DNA from: Limisphaerales bacterium
Lineage (GTDB): Bacteria; Verrucomicrobiota; Verrucomicrobiia; Limisphaerales; AAA164-E04
DNA length: 64,000 nucleotides
Direction: 5' to 3'
Assembly: GCA_024761205.1 (NCBI GenBank)
Contig: JAMASS010000004.1
Span: 585,895-649,894 of the forward strand
Shown: positions 1 through 9,612 of the stretch, piece by piece
How the letters are laid out: each line of letters begins with the position of its first letter
Numbering within the stretch: the stretch's first letter is position 1
Notes under the pieces: model-generated
Databases searched by the model: none
What the model was told of the DNA's origin: nothing
The model's input: the letters and a program-made list of their open reading frames with translations, nothing else
Translations under genes and position numbers: made by a program

Positions 1-2000
1 TCCTTTGCATCCTCTGGTTCGGCGGCAGCGAGGTAGGGGAGTTGAACGAGCGGGCCGCCTTCGTTGGTTGTGTCGAGAGTCAACAGGAAGACAGACTCCT
101 TAGGCAGTGGCCGATTTTCACGTTCTTGTTTGCGTGCTGCTTTCCTGGCTTTTTCCTGTTCGTTATCAGCGATTCTCTTGCTTACGTTCAGCGAGATGGA
201 TTGGCGTCCTTTGAGTTCCAAGTAGCGATCGATATCCTCTCGCACGCAGGCAAAATCTTGGTCCTGTGCGACGCGAGCTTTGGAGGCATCTATTAAGTTG
301 GGGATGTATTTCTTCGTGTGATAGAGTTGGGTGTATTCGGCAGCTCTGATTTTGTCGGGCTCTAGGCTGTTCGGGAGATGTTCCTCACCGATTTCCATGT
401 AGTCGTAGATGGACGGCAAGACGATGTCCGGTTGGACGCCATACTTTTGGGTGGTTTTGCCTCCGACACGATAGAAGGTGGAAATGGTGTATTTGAGCAT
501 ACCGGAGTCTTTAGGCCAGGCGCCCAGTCTTCGGCGCATGAATTGATTGAGATTCTGCAAGGTTTGTACGGTGCCTTTGCCGTGGGTGGATTGATCGCCG
601 ATGATAATCGCGCGGCCGTAATCCTGGAGAGCGGCGGCGGTAATTTCGGAGGCGGAGGCACTTGACCGGCTGACCAAGACAACCAGCGGACCATCGTACG
701 CTGTCCGCGGATCACCATCGGAGAGAACGGTGACGGAGTCTTGGAAGTCGCGAACTTGGACCACTGGACCCTTCGGGAAAAACAAACCGGTGAGTTTTAC
801 TGCCTCGTCCAAGATCCCACCGCCGTTCTGTCGGAGATCCAGGACAATGCCATCAACTCCCTCGAGTTTCAGACGATTGATGATCAGGTGAACATCACGG
901 GCGGAATCGTCATAGTACTGCGGGAGATCAATCACCCCGAGCTTGTTTTGCTGACCGTTTTCACTGGGCCTTTCAATGATCTTGGCACGGACTTGCTGAT
1001 CCTTGAGTTCGATGACATCACGGATGAGCGGAATCACTTTGAGTTCGGATCCGTCTGCTGAGGAGGCGGGAATCACGGTTAGGCGGACTTCCGTGCCTCG
1101 CTCACCTCGAATCATCTCAACCACCTTGTTGATTTTCACTTCGATCACGTTGATCGGTTCACCGTCTGCTTGGGCGACGGCGACAATGCGATCGTTTGGT
1201 TTGAGCTGTTCACTCAATTCCGCAGGACCGCCTGGGACCAATCTGACGATTTTGCAGTAACCGTCCTCAGAGCGAAGAAGGGCGCCGATCCCGGTGAGCT
1301 CGAGTTTGACGTTGTGGATCTCGAAATTTTTAGCTGTGGAAGGGCCCATGTAAGCCGAGTGGGGGTCGTAGGCACTGCCGATCGCCGTCAGGTAGATTTC
1401 AAGAATTTCATCTGGTTCAAGTTCATCCATTGTCTTCAATAGTCGGGTGTAACGTTTGGTGAGCCGTTCTTGCACGGGTTTGAGCAGCTCTTTGTTGAGT
1501 CGCCCTTGAAGGAGATCGGATTTGATGCGTTTTCTCCAGAGCTCGTTGGCCTCTTCAGTGGTTGAAGGCCAGGGTTTTTCCGAGCGTTTGAGTTCGAGAT
1601 CTTCATCGATTTGAAAATCGTGCTCTGCTTGGAGGAGCGACGCAACTTTGCCGACTCGCTCTCGGAGTCGGGTCAAGTAGCGGTTGTAGATTTCAAATGC
1701 TGGGGCAGCGTTTCGGTCCCTGAGGGTCAGGTTGTCGAGTTCAGTGGCGTACTTGTCTCGGAATTCTTTGATGTCCGAGCTCAAGAAAACCTGATGATTG
1801 ACGTCCAGAGCATTGAAGTAGTTGTCGAGGGACAGTTCGGAGAGGCGATCGTTGAAGGCCTCCTGCCGCAAATGGTTGCTGCTGAGGATTTGGCCGACCA
1901 ATTGGGAAATTCGCCCGGATCCGCTTGTGGAGAGATTGACAGCGGATCCCGGATAGGCAAGGGCAAGTAGCAGTGATAAAGTGAGGAACCGACGTTTCAT
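1..2000 (-). CDS. prc: Tail-specific (C-terminal processing) protease, partial
   Basis: Periplasmic serine protease of the Prc/Tsp family (peptidase S41) that degrades proteins with nonpolar C-termini. It starts at ATG 2000 with a hydrophobic signal peptide (MKRRFLTLSLLLALAYPG). The window edge removes the C-terminus; about 666 codons are present, against about 680 residues in E. coli Prc. An N-terminal helical domain leads to a PDZ domain (about residues 230-310, with GIGALL) and then the S41 core. The core shows VLDLRQNGGG, SSASASE at about residue 445 (nucleophile Ser) and THGKGTVQ at about residue 475 (catalytic Lys). The residues near the edge (QEKARKAARKQERE) fit the charged C-terminal extension of long Prc proteins. 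The family call is firm. The substrate is unknown. Confidence 0.95.
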   Translation of the reverse strand, partial: MKRRFLTLSLLLALAYPGSAVNLSTSGSGRISQLVGQILSSNHLRQEAFNDRLSELSLDNYFNALDVNHQVFLSSDIKEFRDKYATELDNLTLRDRNAAPAFEIYNRYLTRLRERVGKVASLLQAEHDFQIDEDLELKRSEKPWPSTTEEANELWRKRIKSDLLQGRLNKELLKPVQERLTKRYTRLLKTMDELEPDEILEIYLTAIGSAYDPHSAYMGPSTAKNFEIHNVKLELTGIGALLRSEDGYCKIVRLVPGGPAELSEQLKPNDRIVAVAQADGEPINVIEVKINKVVEMIRGERGTEVRLTVIPASSADGSELKVIPLIRDVIELKDQQVRAKIIERPSENGQQNKLGVIDLPQYYDDSARDVHLIINRLKLEGVDGIVLDLRQNGGGILDEAVKLTGLFFPKGPVVQVRDFQDSVTVLSDGDPRTAYDGPLVVLVSRSSASASEITAAALQDYGRAIIIGDQSTHGKGTVQTLQNLNQFMRRRLGAWPKDSGMLKYTISTFYRVGGKTTQKYGVQPDIVLPSIYDYMEIGEEHLPNSLEPDKIRAAEYTQLYHTKKYIPNLIDASKARVAQDQDFACVREDIDRYLELKGRQSISLNVSKRIADNEQEKARKAARKQERENRPLPKESVFLLTLDTTNEGGPLVQLPYLAAAEPEDAK

Positions 2001-2337
2001 AATAATCTTTTCTTTTTGAAGTGTGCACCGTTTTGAAACAGAATCAACCCTCTTTGTTCACTTCGCAGCAAGCGGGTTGCGGGTGCATTTTTGACCAATG
2101 CAAGTCTTGATAGAAGGGAAAGCGGGGGAAGATTACTGCACTCCAGGGCCGGACGCTACTGCGTGATTGGAGGGGGCATGAGATGCCGTCAGGTTCTAGT
2201 TTTGTATTGGAGTAAACTCCCTAGGGCGCATCGGTCCCGCCTTGTTTTGGGTGCAGGTGTTCGGAGCCTCGTCAGCTTGCGGCGGCAGCCAAAATGGCTG
2301 TTGAAAATCTGGTCTCGAGAATCTAGGTTGGACTCGG
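2001..2337. other. Intergenic region between divergent prc and rhomboid genes
   Basis: These 337 bases separate two divergently transcribed genes, so they should hold promoters for both. I found no convincing pair of -10/-35 boxes, no RNA gene and no repeat. Short open frames here have no recognisable protein features. Confidence 0.5.
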
Positions 2338-3243
2338 ATGTTGGATGATCGCCCTTACATGAAGAGCGTCTCTTTCGGGCCTGTTTGGTCGGCGACGAAA
2401 GTGATCTTGGTTGCAAACACGGTGCTGTTTGTGTTGCAGAGTATTCTCGAACGATGGTCCAATGTTCCGATCCAAAAATACTTTTACTTGAGCACGGCAG
2501 GGATATCTAATGGCTATGTTTTCCAGCTGGTCACCTATCAGTTCCTCCACGGAGGCGTGTTGCATCTGCTGTGCAATCTCCTGGTGATCTACTTTTTCGG
2601 TAAGGAACTGGAGATAGTTCTGGGACGGAATGACTTTTTGATGCTGTATTTCACTGGAGGCGTCGTGGGCGGCGTTTTTCAGATTACGCTCGCCTGGGCG
2701 TTTCCCAACATCTTCAACGCCACGTTTATCAGCGGCCAGCCGGTTGGCGTGGTTGGCGCTTCGGCTTGTGCTTTTGGGCTGGTAGCGGCCTTTGCTTTGA
2801 TGTATCCGGATCGGGTCATCACGCTATTGCTCTTCTTTGTATTTCCGTTTTCGCTGCGGGCACAAACGTTGTTGTGGATCGCGCTGGCGTTGGCGGTTTT
2901 TGGTATCTTGGTGCCTACGGACAGTATCGCCCACGGCGCTCATTTGGGAGGGATTTGTGTGGGAGTGAGTTATGTGCATTTTGTCATTCGCAACAGTTGG
3001 CGATTCCGTATGCCCTCGTTTTCCCGATTGTTCCCGCAGAAGGTGCGAGCGGGAGGCGGTGGTGGAAAGCGGTGGGCGGCGAATGATCGGGACAGGGGCA
3101 AAAAGGAACCGAGCAGCACCGATTTTATTAGTCGAGAGATTGATCCGATCCTCGAAAAGATTTCTGAGCAGGGTATTCATAGCCTCACCGAGAAAGAGCG
3201 GAAGCTTCTGGAGAATGCTCGTTCGAGGATGGGCCGAAGCTGA
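2338..3243 (+). CDS. Rhomboid family intramembrane serine protease
   Basis: Polytopic membrane protein of 301 residues with the rhomboid fold. It carries the HGGVLHLLCN loop (H and N of the oxyanion region), a nucleophile loop VVGASACAFG (about residue 141) and the distal TM6 histidine motif IAHGAHLGG. The nucleophile context is GASA rather than the common GxSG, so activity is likely but not certain. The C-terminal 80 residues are a charged cytoplasmic tail (RDRGKKEPSS, then LTEKERKLLENARSRM), a short motif often seen at the end of Bacteroidota and Verrucomicrobiota rhomboids. A second in-frame ATG at 2359 (MKSVSF) is an equally plausible start. The gene lies alone, divergent from prc. Confidence 0.9.
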   Translation: MLDDRPYMKSVSFGPVWSATKVILVANTVLFVLQSILERWSNVPIQKYFYLSTAGISNGYVFQLVTYQFLHGGVLHLLCNLLVIYFFGKELEIVLGRNDFLMLYFTGGVVGGVFQITLAWAFPNIFNATFISGQPVGVVGASACAFGLVAAFALMYPDRVITLLLFFVFPFSLRAQTLLWIALALAVFGILVPTDSIAHGAHLGGICVGVSYVHFVIRNSWRFRMPSFSRLFPQKVRAGGGGGKRWAANDRDRGKKEPSSTDFISREIDPILEKISEQGIHSLTEKERKLLENARSRMGRS

Positions 3244-3345
3244 GTTCTCCTGGAGCAGGGGATGAACAGACGGGGGGCATGGTTGCAAAACGCGGGAGAA
3301 ATCTTTTCTTTTTTCATCGGGCGATATTCTGTTTCCTGGTCTCTT

Positions 3346-4662
3346 ATGATTGAGCGTTACTCTCGGCCAGGGATGCGGGACATTTGGTCGGAGCGAAGGA
3401 AACTGGAGCTTTGGCTGGAGATTGAGTTATTGGCTCTGGAGTCGCTGGTGCAACAGGGGACGGTGCCGGATGCGGATTTTCAATTGATAAAGGAGAGGGC
3501 GGCGTTTTCTGTTGAGCGGTGTCGAGAACTTGAAGGGAAGGTGCATCATGATGTGCTGGCTTTCACGCTAAATGTGGCTGAAAGCATCGGTTCGCCGGCG
3601 AGTCGTTGGTTTCATTTTGGTCTGACGAGCAGCGACGTTGTGGATACGGCGTTTGCGGTGCAGATGAGGGAGGCGACGGATGTGTTGCTGGAGGGGTTGA
3701 AGGCATTGCGAAAGGTTATTGCGAGGAAGGCGCTGGATCATCAGTTCACTCCGATGATGGGGCGTAGTCACGGGGTTCACGCAGAGCCAATCACGTTTGG
3801 TTTGAAGCTGGCTGTGATGTTCGATGAGTTTAGCAGAGCATTGACTCGGTTGATAACGATGCGCCGGCGGGTGGCGGTGGGGAAGCTAACCGGTGCGGTG
3901 GGGACGAATGCTTATTTGCCGACTGAGACGGAGGGCTTTGTGTGCGAGCGTCTGGGTTTGAGTCCGGCGAAGGTAGCGACGCAGGTGATTCAGCGAGATA
4001 TTCATGCAGATTTCATTTCGTGTCTGGCTTTGATCGGTTGCAGTGTGGAGCGTTGGGCGACGGAGTTTCGGCATCTTCAAATGACGGAGGTGCTGGAGGT
4101 GGAGGAGTTTTTTTCAAAGGGACAGAAGGGTTCGAGCGCCATGCCTCACAAGCGGAATCCGATCACGGGGGAGCGTCTGTGCGGGTTGTCCCGGGTTTTG
4201 CGGGGGAATGCGACGGCGGCTTATGAGAATGTGGCGCTTTGGCACGAGCGGGATATTAGCCATAGTTCGGTGGAGCGGGTGATTTTCCCTGATTCATGTA
4301 TGTTGCTGGATTACATGCTGGACAAGTTGCGGCAATTGACGGCGGGTTTGACGGTGCACAAGGGTAATATGGCGCGGAATATGAAAAAATCTCTCGGACT
4401 GTGGAGTTCGCAAGCGGTGCTGCTCGAATTGATCCGGCAAGGGTTATCTCGGGAGCAGGGTTACGAGTTGGTGCAGCGAAATGCGATGAAGACTTGGCAA
4501 GCGAAGAATGACGGGGATGTGGGGGACGGTTTCAGGGAGCAGTTGCTTTCTGATCCAGAGGTCAGGAAGTATTTGGATCAGGAGCGGTTGGATGAACTCT
4601 GCGACCCTGAGTTCCATTTCCGACATGTTCGGGAGAGGTTTCGGAGGGTGGGCATCGAATGA
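3346..4662 (+). CDS. purB: Adenylosuccinate lyase
   Basis: Purine-pathway lyase that cleaves SAICAR and adenylosuccinate, releasing fumarate. The fumarase/aspartase superfamily signature SSAMPHKRNP is intact. So are the upstream signature regions TSSDVVDTAFA and GRSHGVHAEP, the latter holding the catalytic His. I chose ATG 3346 (MIERYSRPGM), which gives 438 residues, normal for bacterial PurB. An upstream in-frame ATG at 3262 would add 28 residues unlike the family. The stop overlaps the next gene's start by four bases (ATGA), so purB and the SDR gene are probably translationally coupled. Confidence 0.97.
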   Translation: MIERYSRPGMRDIWSERRKLELWLEIELLALESLVQQGTVPDADFQLIKERAAFSVERCRELEGKVHHDVLAFTLNVAESIGSPASRWFHFGLTSSDVVDTAFAVQMREATDVLLEGLKALRKVIARKALDHQFTPMMGRSHGVHAEPITFGLKLAVMFDEFSRALTRLITMRRRVAVGKLTGAVGTNAYLPTETEGFVCERLGLSPAKVATQVIQRDIHADFISCLALIGCSVERWATEFRHLQMTEVLEVEEFFSKGQKGSSAMPHKRNPITGERLCGLSRVLRGNATAAYENVALWHERDISHSSVERVIFPDSCMLLDYMLDKLRQLTAGLTVHKGNMARNMKKSLGLWSSQAVLLELIRQGLSREQGYELVQRNAMKTWQAKNDGDVGDGFREQLLSDPEVRKYLDQERLDELCDPEFHFRHVRERFRRVGIE

Positions 4663-5438
4663 GTGTCCTCACGGGTAAAGGGATTGTCGTGCTGGGCGGT
4701 ACGACTGGTTTGGGGATCTCCGCAGCCTCAGCGTTTGTTGACGCTGGTGCGGGGGTGGTGGTGGTGGGACGAAACTCCGAGAATCTTGACAAGGCGACCA
4801 AGCGTTTGGGGGATCGGGTGGCGGGCTTGGCTGGTGACGCCCGCCACTCGGATACAGCTGGACGGGCCATCAAGAAGGCGGTTCAGATGTTTGGCGCTTT
4901 TGATGGTCTCTATCATGTTGCCGGTGGATCCGGACGACGAATGGGAGATGGTGCTCTTCACGAGCTCACTGATTCAGGTTGGGACGAAACCTTGGCGCTG
5001 AACTTGAGCTCGGTATTTTATTCGAACCGGGCGGCTGTCAGGTGGTTTCGTGACCAATCCCGAGGGGGGACGATTTTGAACTGCGGCTCGGTGTTAGGAT
5101 TCTCACCGGCACCTCGATATTTCGGCACGCATGCGTATGCGGCAGCTAAGGCTGCCATTATTGGGTTCACGAAGTCATGTGCCGCAAGTTATGCCAAGGA
5201 AGGCATCCGATTTAATGTCATCGCCCCGGCGCTGGTGGCCACGCCAATGTCACAAAGAGCGCAGGTGGATGATGCGATAGTCAAATATGCCAAAGCGAAG
5301 CAGCCGTTGGCTCCGAACGGGATTGCCGACGCTTCAGATGTCGATGGCATTGCGGTTTATTTTATGTCGGATGCCTCGCATGGCGTGACCGGTCAAGTTT
5401 TTGCTGTGGACTGGGGCTGGTGTGTTTCTGAGGGTTAA
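4659..5438 (+). CDS. SDR family oxidoreductase
   Basis: Short-chain dehydrogenase/reductase of 259 residues. The N-terminal nucleotide-binding motif GGTTGLGI fits the TGxxxGxG Rossmann pattern. The catalytic motif YAAAK (after FGTHA) and a Ser in NCGSVLGF complete the Ser-Tyr-Lys triad. An NxxS-type segment (LALNLSSVF) is also present. The C-terminus (GVTGQVFAVDWGW) resembles FabG-like enzymes that end in a cofactor-proximal GG/DGG motif. The substrate cannot be told from sequence. It overlaps purB by four bases and is probably in the same transcript, though no functional link to purine synthesis is evident. Confidence 0.9.
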   Translation: MSVLTGKGIVVLGGTTGLGISAASAFVDAGAGVVVVGRNSENLDKATKRLGDRVAGLAGDARHSDTAGRAIKKAVQMFGAFDGLYHVAGGSGRRMGDGALHELTDSGWDETLALNLSSVFYSNRAAVRWFRDQSRGGTILNCGSVLGFSPAPRYFGTHAYAAAKAAIIGFTKSCAASYAKEGIRFNVIAPALVATPMSQRAQVDDAIVKYAKAKQPLAPNGIADASDVDGIAVYFMSDASHGVTGQVFAVDWGWCVSEG

Positions 5439-5590
5439 AAGGCGAGCATCCGGGTGCTTTTGCGTCTGCTGGAACGTGGAGGTCTATGGCAGAAGGGTGA
5501 GACGTGGCGTCTAGGGTGGCGGTCAGTAGTTTAATTCGGAAGATGAAGACTTTCTTGGAAATCGAGCAAGGGATGGTTTGTTGTAGGAAT

Positions 5591-7762
5591 ATGAGACGAT
5601 GGCTGAATCGAGCATTCCTTGGCGTGCTGGCTCTGTGTCCCTTGGTCAGTTGGGGTGCGGCGACAACCAAGGTGGAGTTGCTTTTGAGTGCGGATCAGAG
5701 TCGCTCAGGAGAAACAGTTTGGGCTGGTGTGCGCTTTGAACTGGCAGATGAGTGGCATACCTATTGGCGTTACGGTGGTGAAGCAGCACAGCCACCTGAA
5801 ATCATATGGCAGCTGCCGGAGGGAGTCACGGCCGGTGAAATTCAATGGCCCGCACCGGAGAAGCTCAATCAGCAGGGCATTTACTCCTATGTCTACCATC
5901 ATGAAACAACCCTATTGGTCCCGCTCAGCATCTCGTCCCCGGAGGGAACCTTGGACATCAAGGCCCGAGTCAAATGGCTTGAATGCAAGGAGGCCTGCGT
6001 TCCTCGCGAGGCGGACGTCAGTGCGACCTTGGTGGTCGGAGATTCAAGTGCTCATTCGGATGCAGCAAATCTCATTGATCAGTGGAGGGCGAAGATACCC
6101 CGTGTTGATGCCGAGTTGCCTCTCAAAGTGGCATGGGCCGGCGAAGGTGCGGGAGACGAGCGTGGTTTCGTGGTGTTCCCGGGAGAGGCGCAGGATTGGG
6201 AGCTAAAGGATTTCTATCCGCATGCTTACGATGATTTTGAAGTCACTGGGGAAACGGTCCCTTGGCAAGGTGAAGGGGGGCAAGAGGGAATTTGTAAAAC
6301 AGTATTCAAGTATGATGGGGCGTGGCCTAATCAGATTGCTGGCCTCGTCGCGATTCAGAAGGAAGCTGGAGAGGAACCGGAACTTGTCGAAACCGTGCTG
6401 GCCTTTGGCAGCGCCTTGAAGGGCCTTGGGGGTGTGGTGCCGGGGGGGGGAGATGGAGTGGGCCGCTCAAGTCCGACCGATGTTGGACGGATGGTTCAGA
6501 TGCTTGTGTTTGCTTTTATTGGCGGGTTCATTCTGAATTTTATGCCCTGTGTGCTTCCGGTGATTGCGCTCAAGATTCTGGGTTTTGTGAACCAGAGCAA
6601 AGAGTCGCCCGGAATGGTGAAGCATCTCGGTCTGTTCTATGCCTTAGGTGTTCTGGTATCGTTCGTGATTCTGGCGGGCGTTGTGATTGGCGTGCAGCAG
6701 GCGGGCCGCCTGGCTAGTTGGGGCCTGCAATTTCAAAACGTTGAGTTCTTGGTTCTGATGATGATATTGATGACTTTGGTGGCCTTGAACTTCTTCGGAG
6801 TGTTTGAAATCAATCTCGGAGGGAAGGCGATGGGGGCAGCGGGCAAGTTTTCCGGGAAAGAGGGCTATTCGGGTGCGTTTTTCAACGGCGTGTTGGCGAC
6901 GGTACTGGCGACTCCTTGCACGGCGCCATTTTTGGCTCCGGCATTGGGATTTGCTTTTGACCAGCCGGCGGCGTTGGTCCTTTTGTTTTTTATTACGATA
7001 GCCTTGGGTTTGGCTTTTCCTTATGTGGTGTTGAGTTGGAATCCGGCATTGATAGCCTATCTGCCGAAGCCAGGGCCGTGGATGGAACGGTTCAAGGTTG
7101 CGATGGGGTTTCCTATGATTGCTACTGCGGTTTGGCTGTATTCGGTCGCCCTGGCGCACTTTTCTCCTGGAGCCGAGTTTTGGTTGGGACTTCTGTTGGT
7201 GGTCGTTGCTCTGTCAGCCTGGATTTGGGGGCGATTTGTGCAACAGGTCACGGTACGACGGCCGTTGTCGATGGGCATTGCGTTGCTGGTTGGTGTGGGG
7301 GGATTTATTTGGATTTTAGAGGGCGAACTGAAGTGGCGAGCGCCACAGGTTGGTGCGAGTGATGCCGGTGACTCCATTGTCGAAAAGGGGATTGAATGGC
7401 GGTTTTGGTCACATGCAGCTGTGATTGAGGCACGGGCGGCAGGGCACCCGGTACTGGTGGATTTCACTGCAAAATGGTGTCCAAACTGTCAGTGGAACAA
7501 GCGATTCAGCATTGAGGTCAATCCCGTCCGAGAAAAGTTGAAAGCGATTGGTGCCGTGACTTTTCGGGCTGATTTTACTCATTACGATCCCAAGATCGCC
7601 GAAGAGTTGGAACGCTACGAGCGGGCTGGCGTGCCGTTGGTCCTGGTATTTTCGCCCGACGCGAACACTCCGGTGCAGACGCTGCCTCCCTTGTTGACAG
7701 CGCAGATCGTTTTGGATGCTCTCGATAAGGCGGCGAATGTCAGGGAAATCGTGTCAAATTGA
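5591..7762 (+). CDS. dsbD: Thiol:disulfide interchange protein, DsbD/ScsB type
   Basis: Membrane reductase that passes electrons from cytoplasmic thioredoxin to the periplasm. From ATG 5591 (MRRWLNRAFLG) it has a signal peptide. A DsbD-alpha/ScsB-like N-terminal domain follows, with CKEACVP as its cysteine pair. The multi-span transmembrane domain (about residues 295-560) carries the two conserved cysteine motifs MPCVLP and TPCTAPF. The C-terminal thioredoxin fold has FTAKWCPNC at about residue 630. All three redox modules keep their cysteines, so it should work. In-frame starts upstream (5504, 5576) add residues that do not look like the family. Length is about 723 residues, longer than E. 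coli DsbD (about 565), as in ScsB proteins. Confidence 0.93.
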   Translation: MRRWLNRAFLGVLALCPLVSWGAATTKVELLLSADQSRSGETVWAGVRFELADEWHTYWRYGGEAAQPPEIIWQLPEGVTAGEIQWPAPEKLNQQGIYSYVYHHETTLLVPLSISSPEGTLDIKARVKWLECKEACVPREADVSATLVVGDSSAHSDAANLIDQWRAKIPRVDAELPLKVAWAGEGAGDERGFVVFPGEAQDWELKDFYPHAYDDFEVTGETVPWQGEGGQEGICKTVFKYDGAWPNQIAGLVAIQKEAGEEPELVETVLAFGSALKGLGGVVPGGGDGVGRSSPTDVGRMVQMLVFAFIGGFILNFMPCVLPVIALKILGFVNQSKESPGMVKHLGLFYALGVLVSFVILAGVVIGVQQAGRLASWGLQFQNVEFLVLMMILMTLVALNFFGVFEINLGGKAMGAAGKFSGKEGYSGAFFNGVLATVLATPCTAPFLAPALGFAFDQPAALVLLFFITIALGLAFPYVVLSWNPALIAYLPKPGPWMERFKVAMGFPMIATAVWLYSVALAHFSPGAEFWLGLLLVVVALSAWIWGRFVQQVTVRRPLSMGIALLVGVGGFIWILEGELKWRAPQVGASDAGDSIVEKGIEWRFWSHAAVIEARAAGHPVLVDFTAKWCPNCQWNKRFSIEVNPVREKLKAIGAVTFRADFTHYDPKIAEELERYERAGVPLVLVFSPDANTPVQTLPPLLTAQIVLDALDKAANVREIVSN

Positions 7763-7932
7763 AACTGCCGATCCGGTTTCACCATTTCGATCTGCGAGCT
7801 TTGCGGCAGGACAAATGGTCGATTTAGTTGATGATTTTTTTCTCGGCCCGCAGCCAGTTGGTTGATTACCGGTTTTTGAAGAGCATCCTGTTCGTGGCGC
7901 ATATTTGAAGAGTCTGCTGACCGGTTATTACT

Positions 7933-8877
7933 GTGAAAGTCTTTAGTGGCACCTCTAATCTCTTGCTGGCCCAAGCTATTAGCAAGTACATTGATATTCC
8001 TTTAGGGAAGTCCACCGTTTCGGCATTTCCGGACGGTGAAACCTTCGTGAAAATTGAGGAAAATGTGCGGGGCGAGGATACCTTCGTCGTTCAGTCGACC
8101 TGTCCGCCGACCAATCATCACTTGATGGAGCTATTTATCATGATCGACGCGTTGCGCCGATCCAGCGCTTCAAGGATTACGGCGGTATTGCCCTTTTACG
8201 GTTACGCCCGTCAGGATCGCAAGGACCAACCGCGGGTACCGATCACCGCCAAGTTGGTGGCGAACCTCTTGGTAGCGTCGGGGGCGAACCGAATGTTGAC
8301 GATGGATCTCCACGCACAGCAGATTCAGGGGTTTTTCGACATTCCGGTGGATCATCTATATGCGGCCCCCGTCATGTATGAGTATCTGAAGACCAAGGAA
8401 TTCGACAAGCTGGTGGTGGTCAGCCCGGACGTGGGTGGCATCAAGATGGCACATGCCTACGCCCAGGTCTTGGGTGCCGACTTAGCGATTGTGGCCAAAC
8501 GGCGAAAGAGCCCTACCGAGATCGAGTCCATGTCGGTGATTGGGGAGATTGAGGGGCGGACAGCCCTTTTGGTCGATGATTTGACCGAAACCGCCGGTAC
8601 GCTAACATCCGCGGCGCAGACCTTAAAGGAGAAAGGAGCATCGCAGATTTTGGCCTGCGTTTCTCATGCACTACTCAGCCAAAAAGGAGTTGAAAGATTA
8701 TGCGAATCAGATATTGACGAGTTGATCACGACTGATACAGTCCTTCGCTCTGCTGTTGAGGGGATCAACGTGACGACCTTATCGGTAGCAGGGTTACTTG
8801 GGGAAGCGATCAAGCGGATTAATAGTAATTCCTCGGTTACATCGCTGTTTCGATTTAACGGCGGGATGACGAGTTGA
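7933..8877 (+). CDS. prs: Ribose-phosphate pyrophosphokinase (PRPP synthetase)
   Basis: Makes phosphoribosyl pyrophosphate from ribose 5-phosphate and ATP. It has 314 residues, the usual class I length, and starts at GTG 7933 (MKVFSGTSNLLLA). The signature DLHAQQIQGFFD with the flexible-loop region before it (YARQDRKDQPRVPI), SPDVGGIKMA, and a PRPP-loop-like LVDDLTETAGT are all visible. In most relatives that last motif reads DDMIDTAGT; the TE is a mild change. It heads a co-directional run with rplY, pth, rpsF, ssb and rplI, a prs-rplY-pth order that is widely conserved. Confidence 0.97.
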   Translation: MKVFSGTSNLLLAQAISKYIDIPLGKSTVSAFPDGETFVKIEENVRGEDTFVVQSTCPPTNHHLMELFIMIDALRRSSASRITAVLPFYGYARQDRKDQPRVPITAKLVANLLVASGANRMLTMDLHAQQIQGFFDIPVDHLYAAPVMYEYLKTKEFDKLVVVSPDVGGIKMAHAYAQVLGADLAIVAKRRKSPTEIESMSVIGEIEGRTALLVDDLTETAGTLTSAAQTLKEKGASQILACVSHALLSQKGVERLCESDIDELITTDTVLRSAVEGINVTTLSVAGLLGEAIKRINSNSSVTSLFRFNGGMTS

Positions 8878-8916
8878 TGGCCCTTTTGGCGTTTATCAAT
8901 ACAGTTTGATTGAATC

Positions 8917-9534
8917 ATGAAAGCAGTTCCACTTAGTGCAGAAACTCGCAGCGTTTTCGGAAGGAATCGCGTAAAGAAAATCCGAGCGAACGGACGGATT
9001 CCCAGTGTGCTGTATGGAAAGGGCGAGGAGCCCGCTGTCATTGATATCTCTGAGAAAGACTTCGAGCGTTTGGTCTATCATTCGGTATCTGAGAACGTCT
9101 TGGTCGATCTCTCGATCGAAGGCGATCAAGCGGGGAAGCATTTGGCGATGATCCAGGAGGTCGATCATCATCCCCTGAGTGGCAAGGTGCTCCATGTGGA
9201 CTTTCACAAAGTTTCGGCCGATGAGCCGGTGACCATCACCGTGCCGATTGAAACCAAGGGTGAGGCTGTGGGGGTCAAGACCTCGGGTGGCACCCTTGAG
9301 CATGTGTTGTTCCGTGCCAAGCTAAAGGCGCTCCCCGAGGATTTGCCGGCGGTGATTACGATTGATGTCACAGAAATGCAGGCGGGTGAGATTCTTCACC
9401 TCGGTGAGGTGCCGTTGCCTGAAGGCGTCGAAATTTTGGGTAATGCGAGCATTCCAGTGATTACCATTACCGCACCTCGGGTCAAAACCGATGCCGCTGA
9501 AGCAGAGGGCGAAGACGGAAAAGAGAAGAAGTAA
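8917..9534 (+). CDS. rplY: Large ribosomal subunit protein bL25 (Ctc/TL5 family)
   Basis: 5S rRNA-binding ribosomal protein with the long two-domain Ctc/TL5 architecture (205 residues). The N-terminal domain has the RNA-binding pattern GRNRVKKIRANGRIPSVLYG, and HPLSGKVLHVDFHKV precedes the C-terminal beta domain (VPIETKGEAVGVK, then VPLPEGVEIL). It ends in an acidic and lysine-rich tail. It lies 40 bases after prs and just before pth. Confidence 0.95.
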   Translation: MKAVPLSAETRSVFGRNRVKKIRANGRIPSVLYGKGEEPAVIDISEKDFERLVYHSVSENVLVDLSIEGDQAGKHLAMIQEVDHHPLSGKVLHVDFHKVSADEPVTITVPIETKGEAVGVKTSGGTLEHVLFRAKLKALPEDLPAVITIDVTEMQAGEILHLGEVPLPEGVEILGNASIPVITITAPRVKTDAAEAEGEDGKEKK

Positions 9535-9612
9535 AGCCGCTGATTGAAATCAATCAGTTGGGTGGGGATGGGCGCATGGCGGTTGCCCGGTGGCCTGATC
9601 AACCATTACCGA

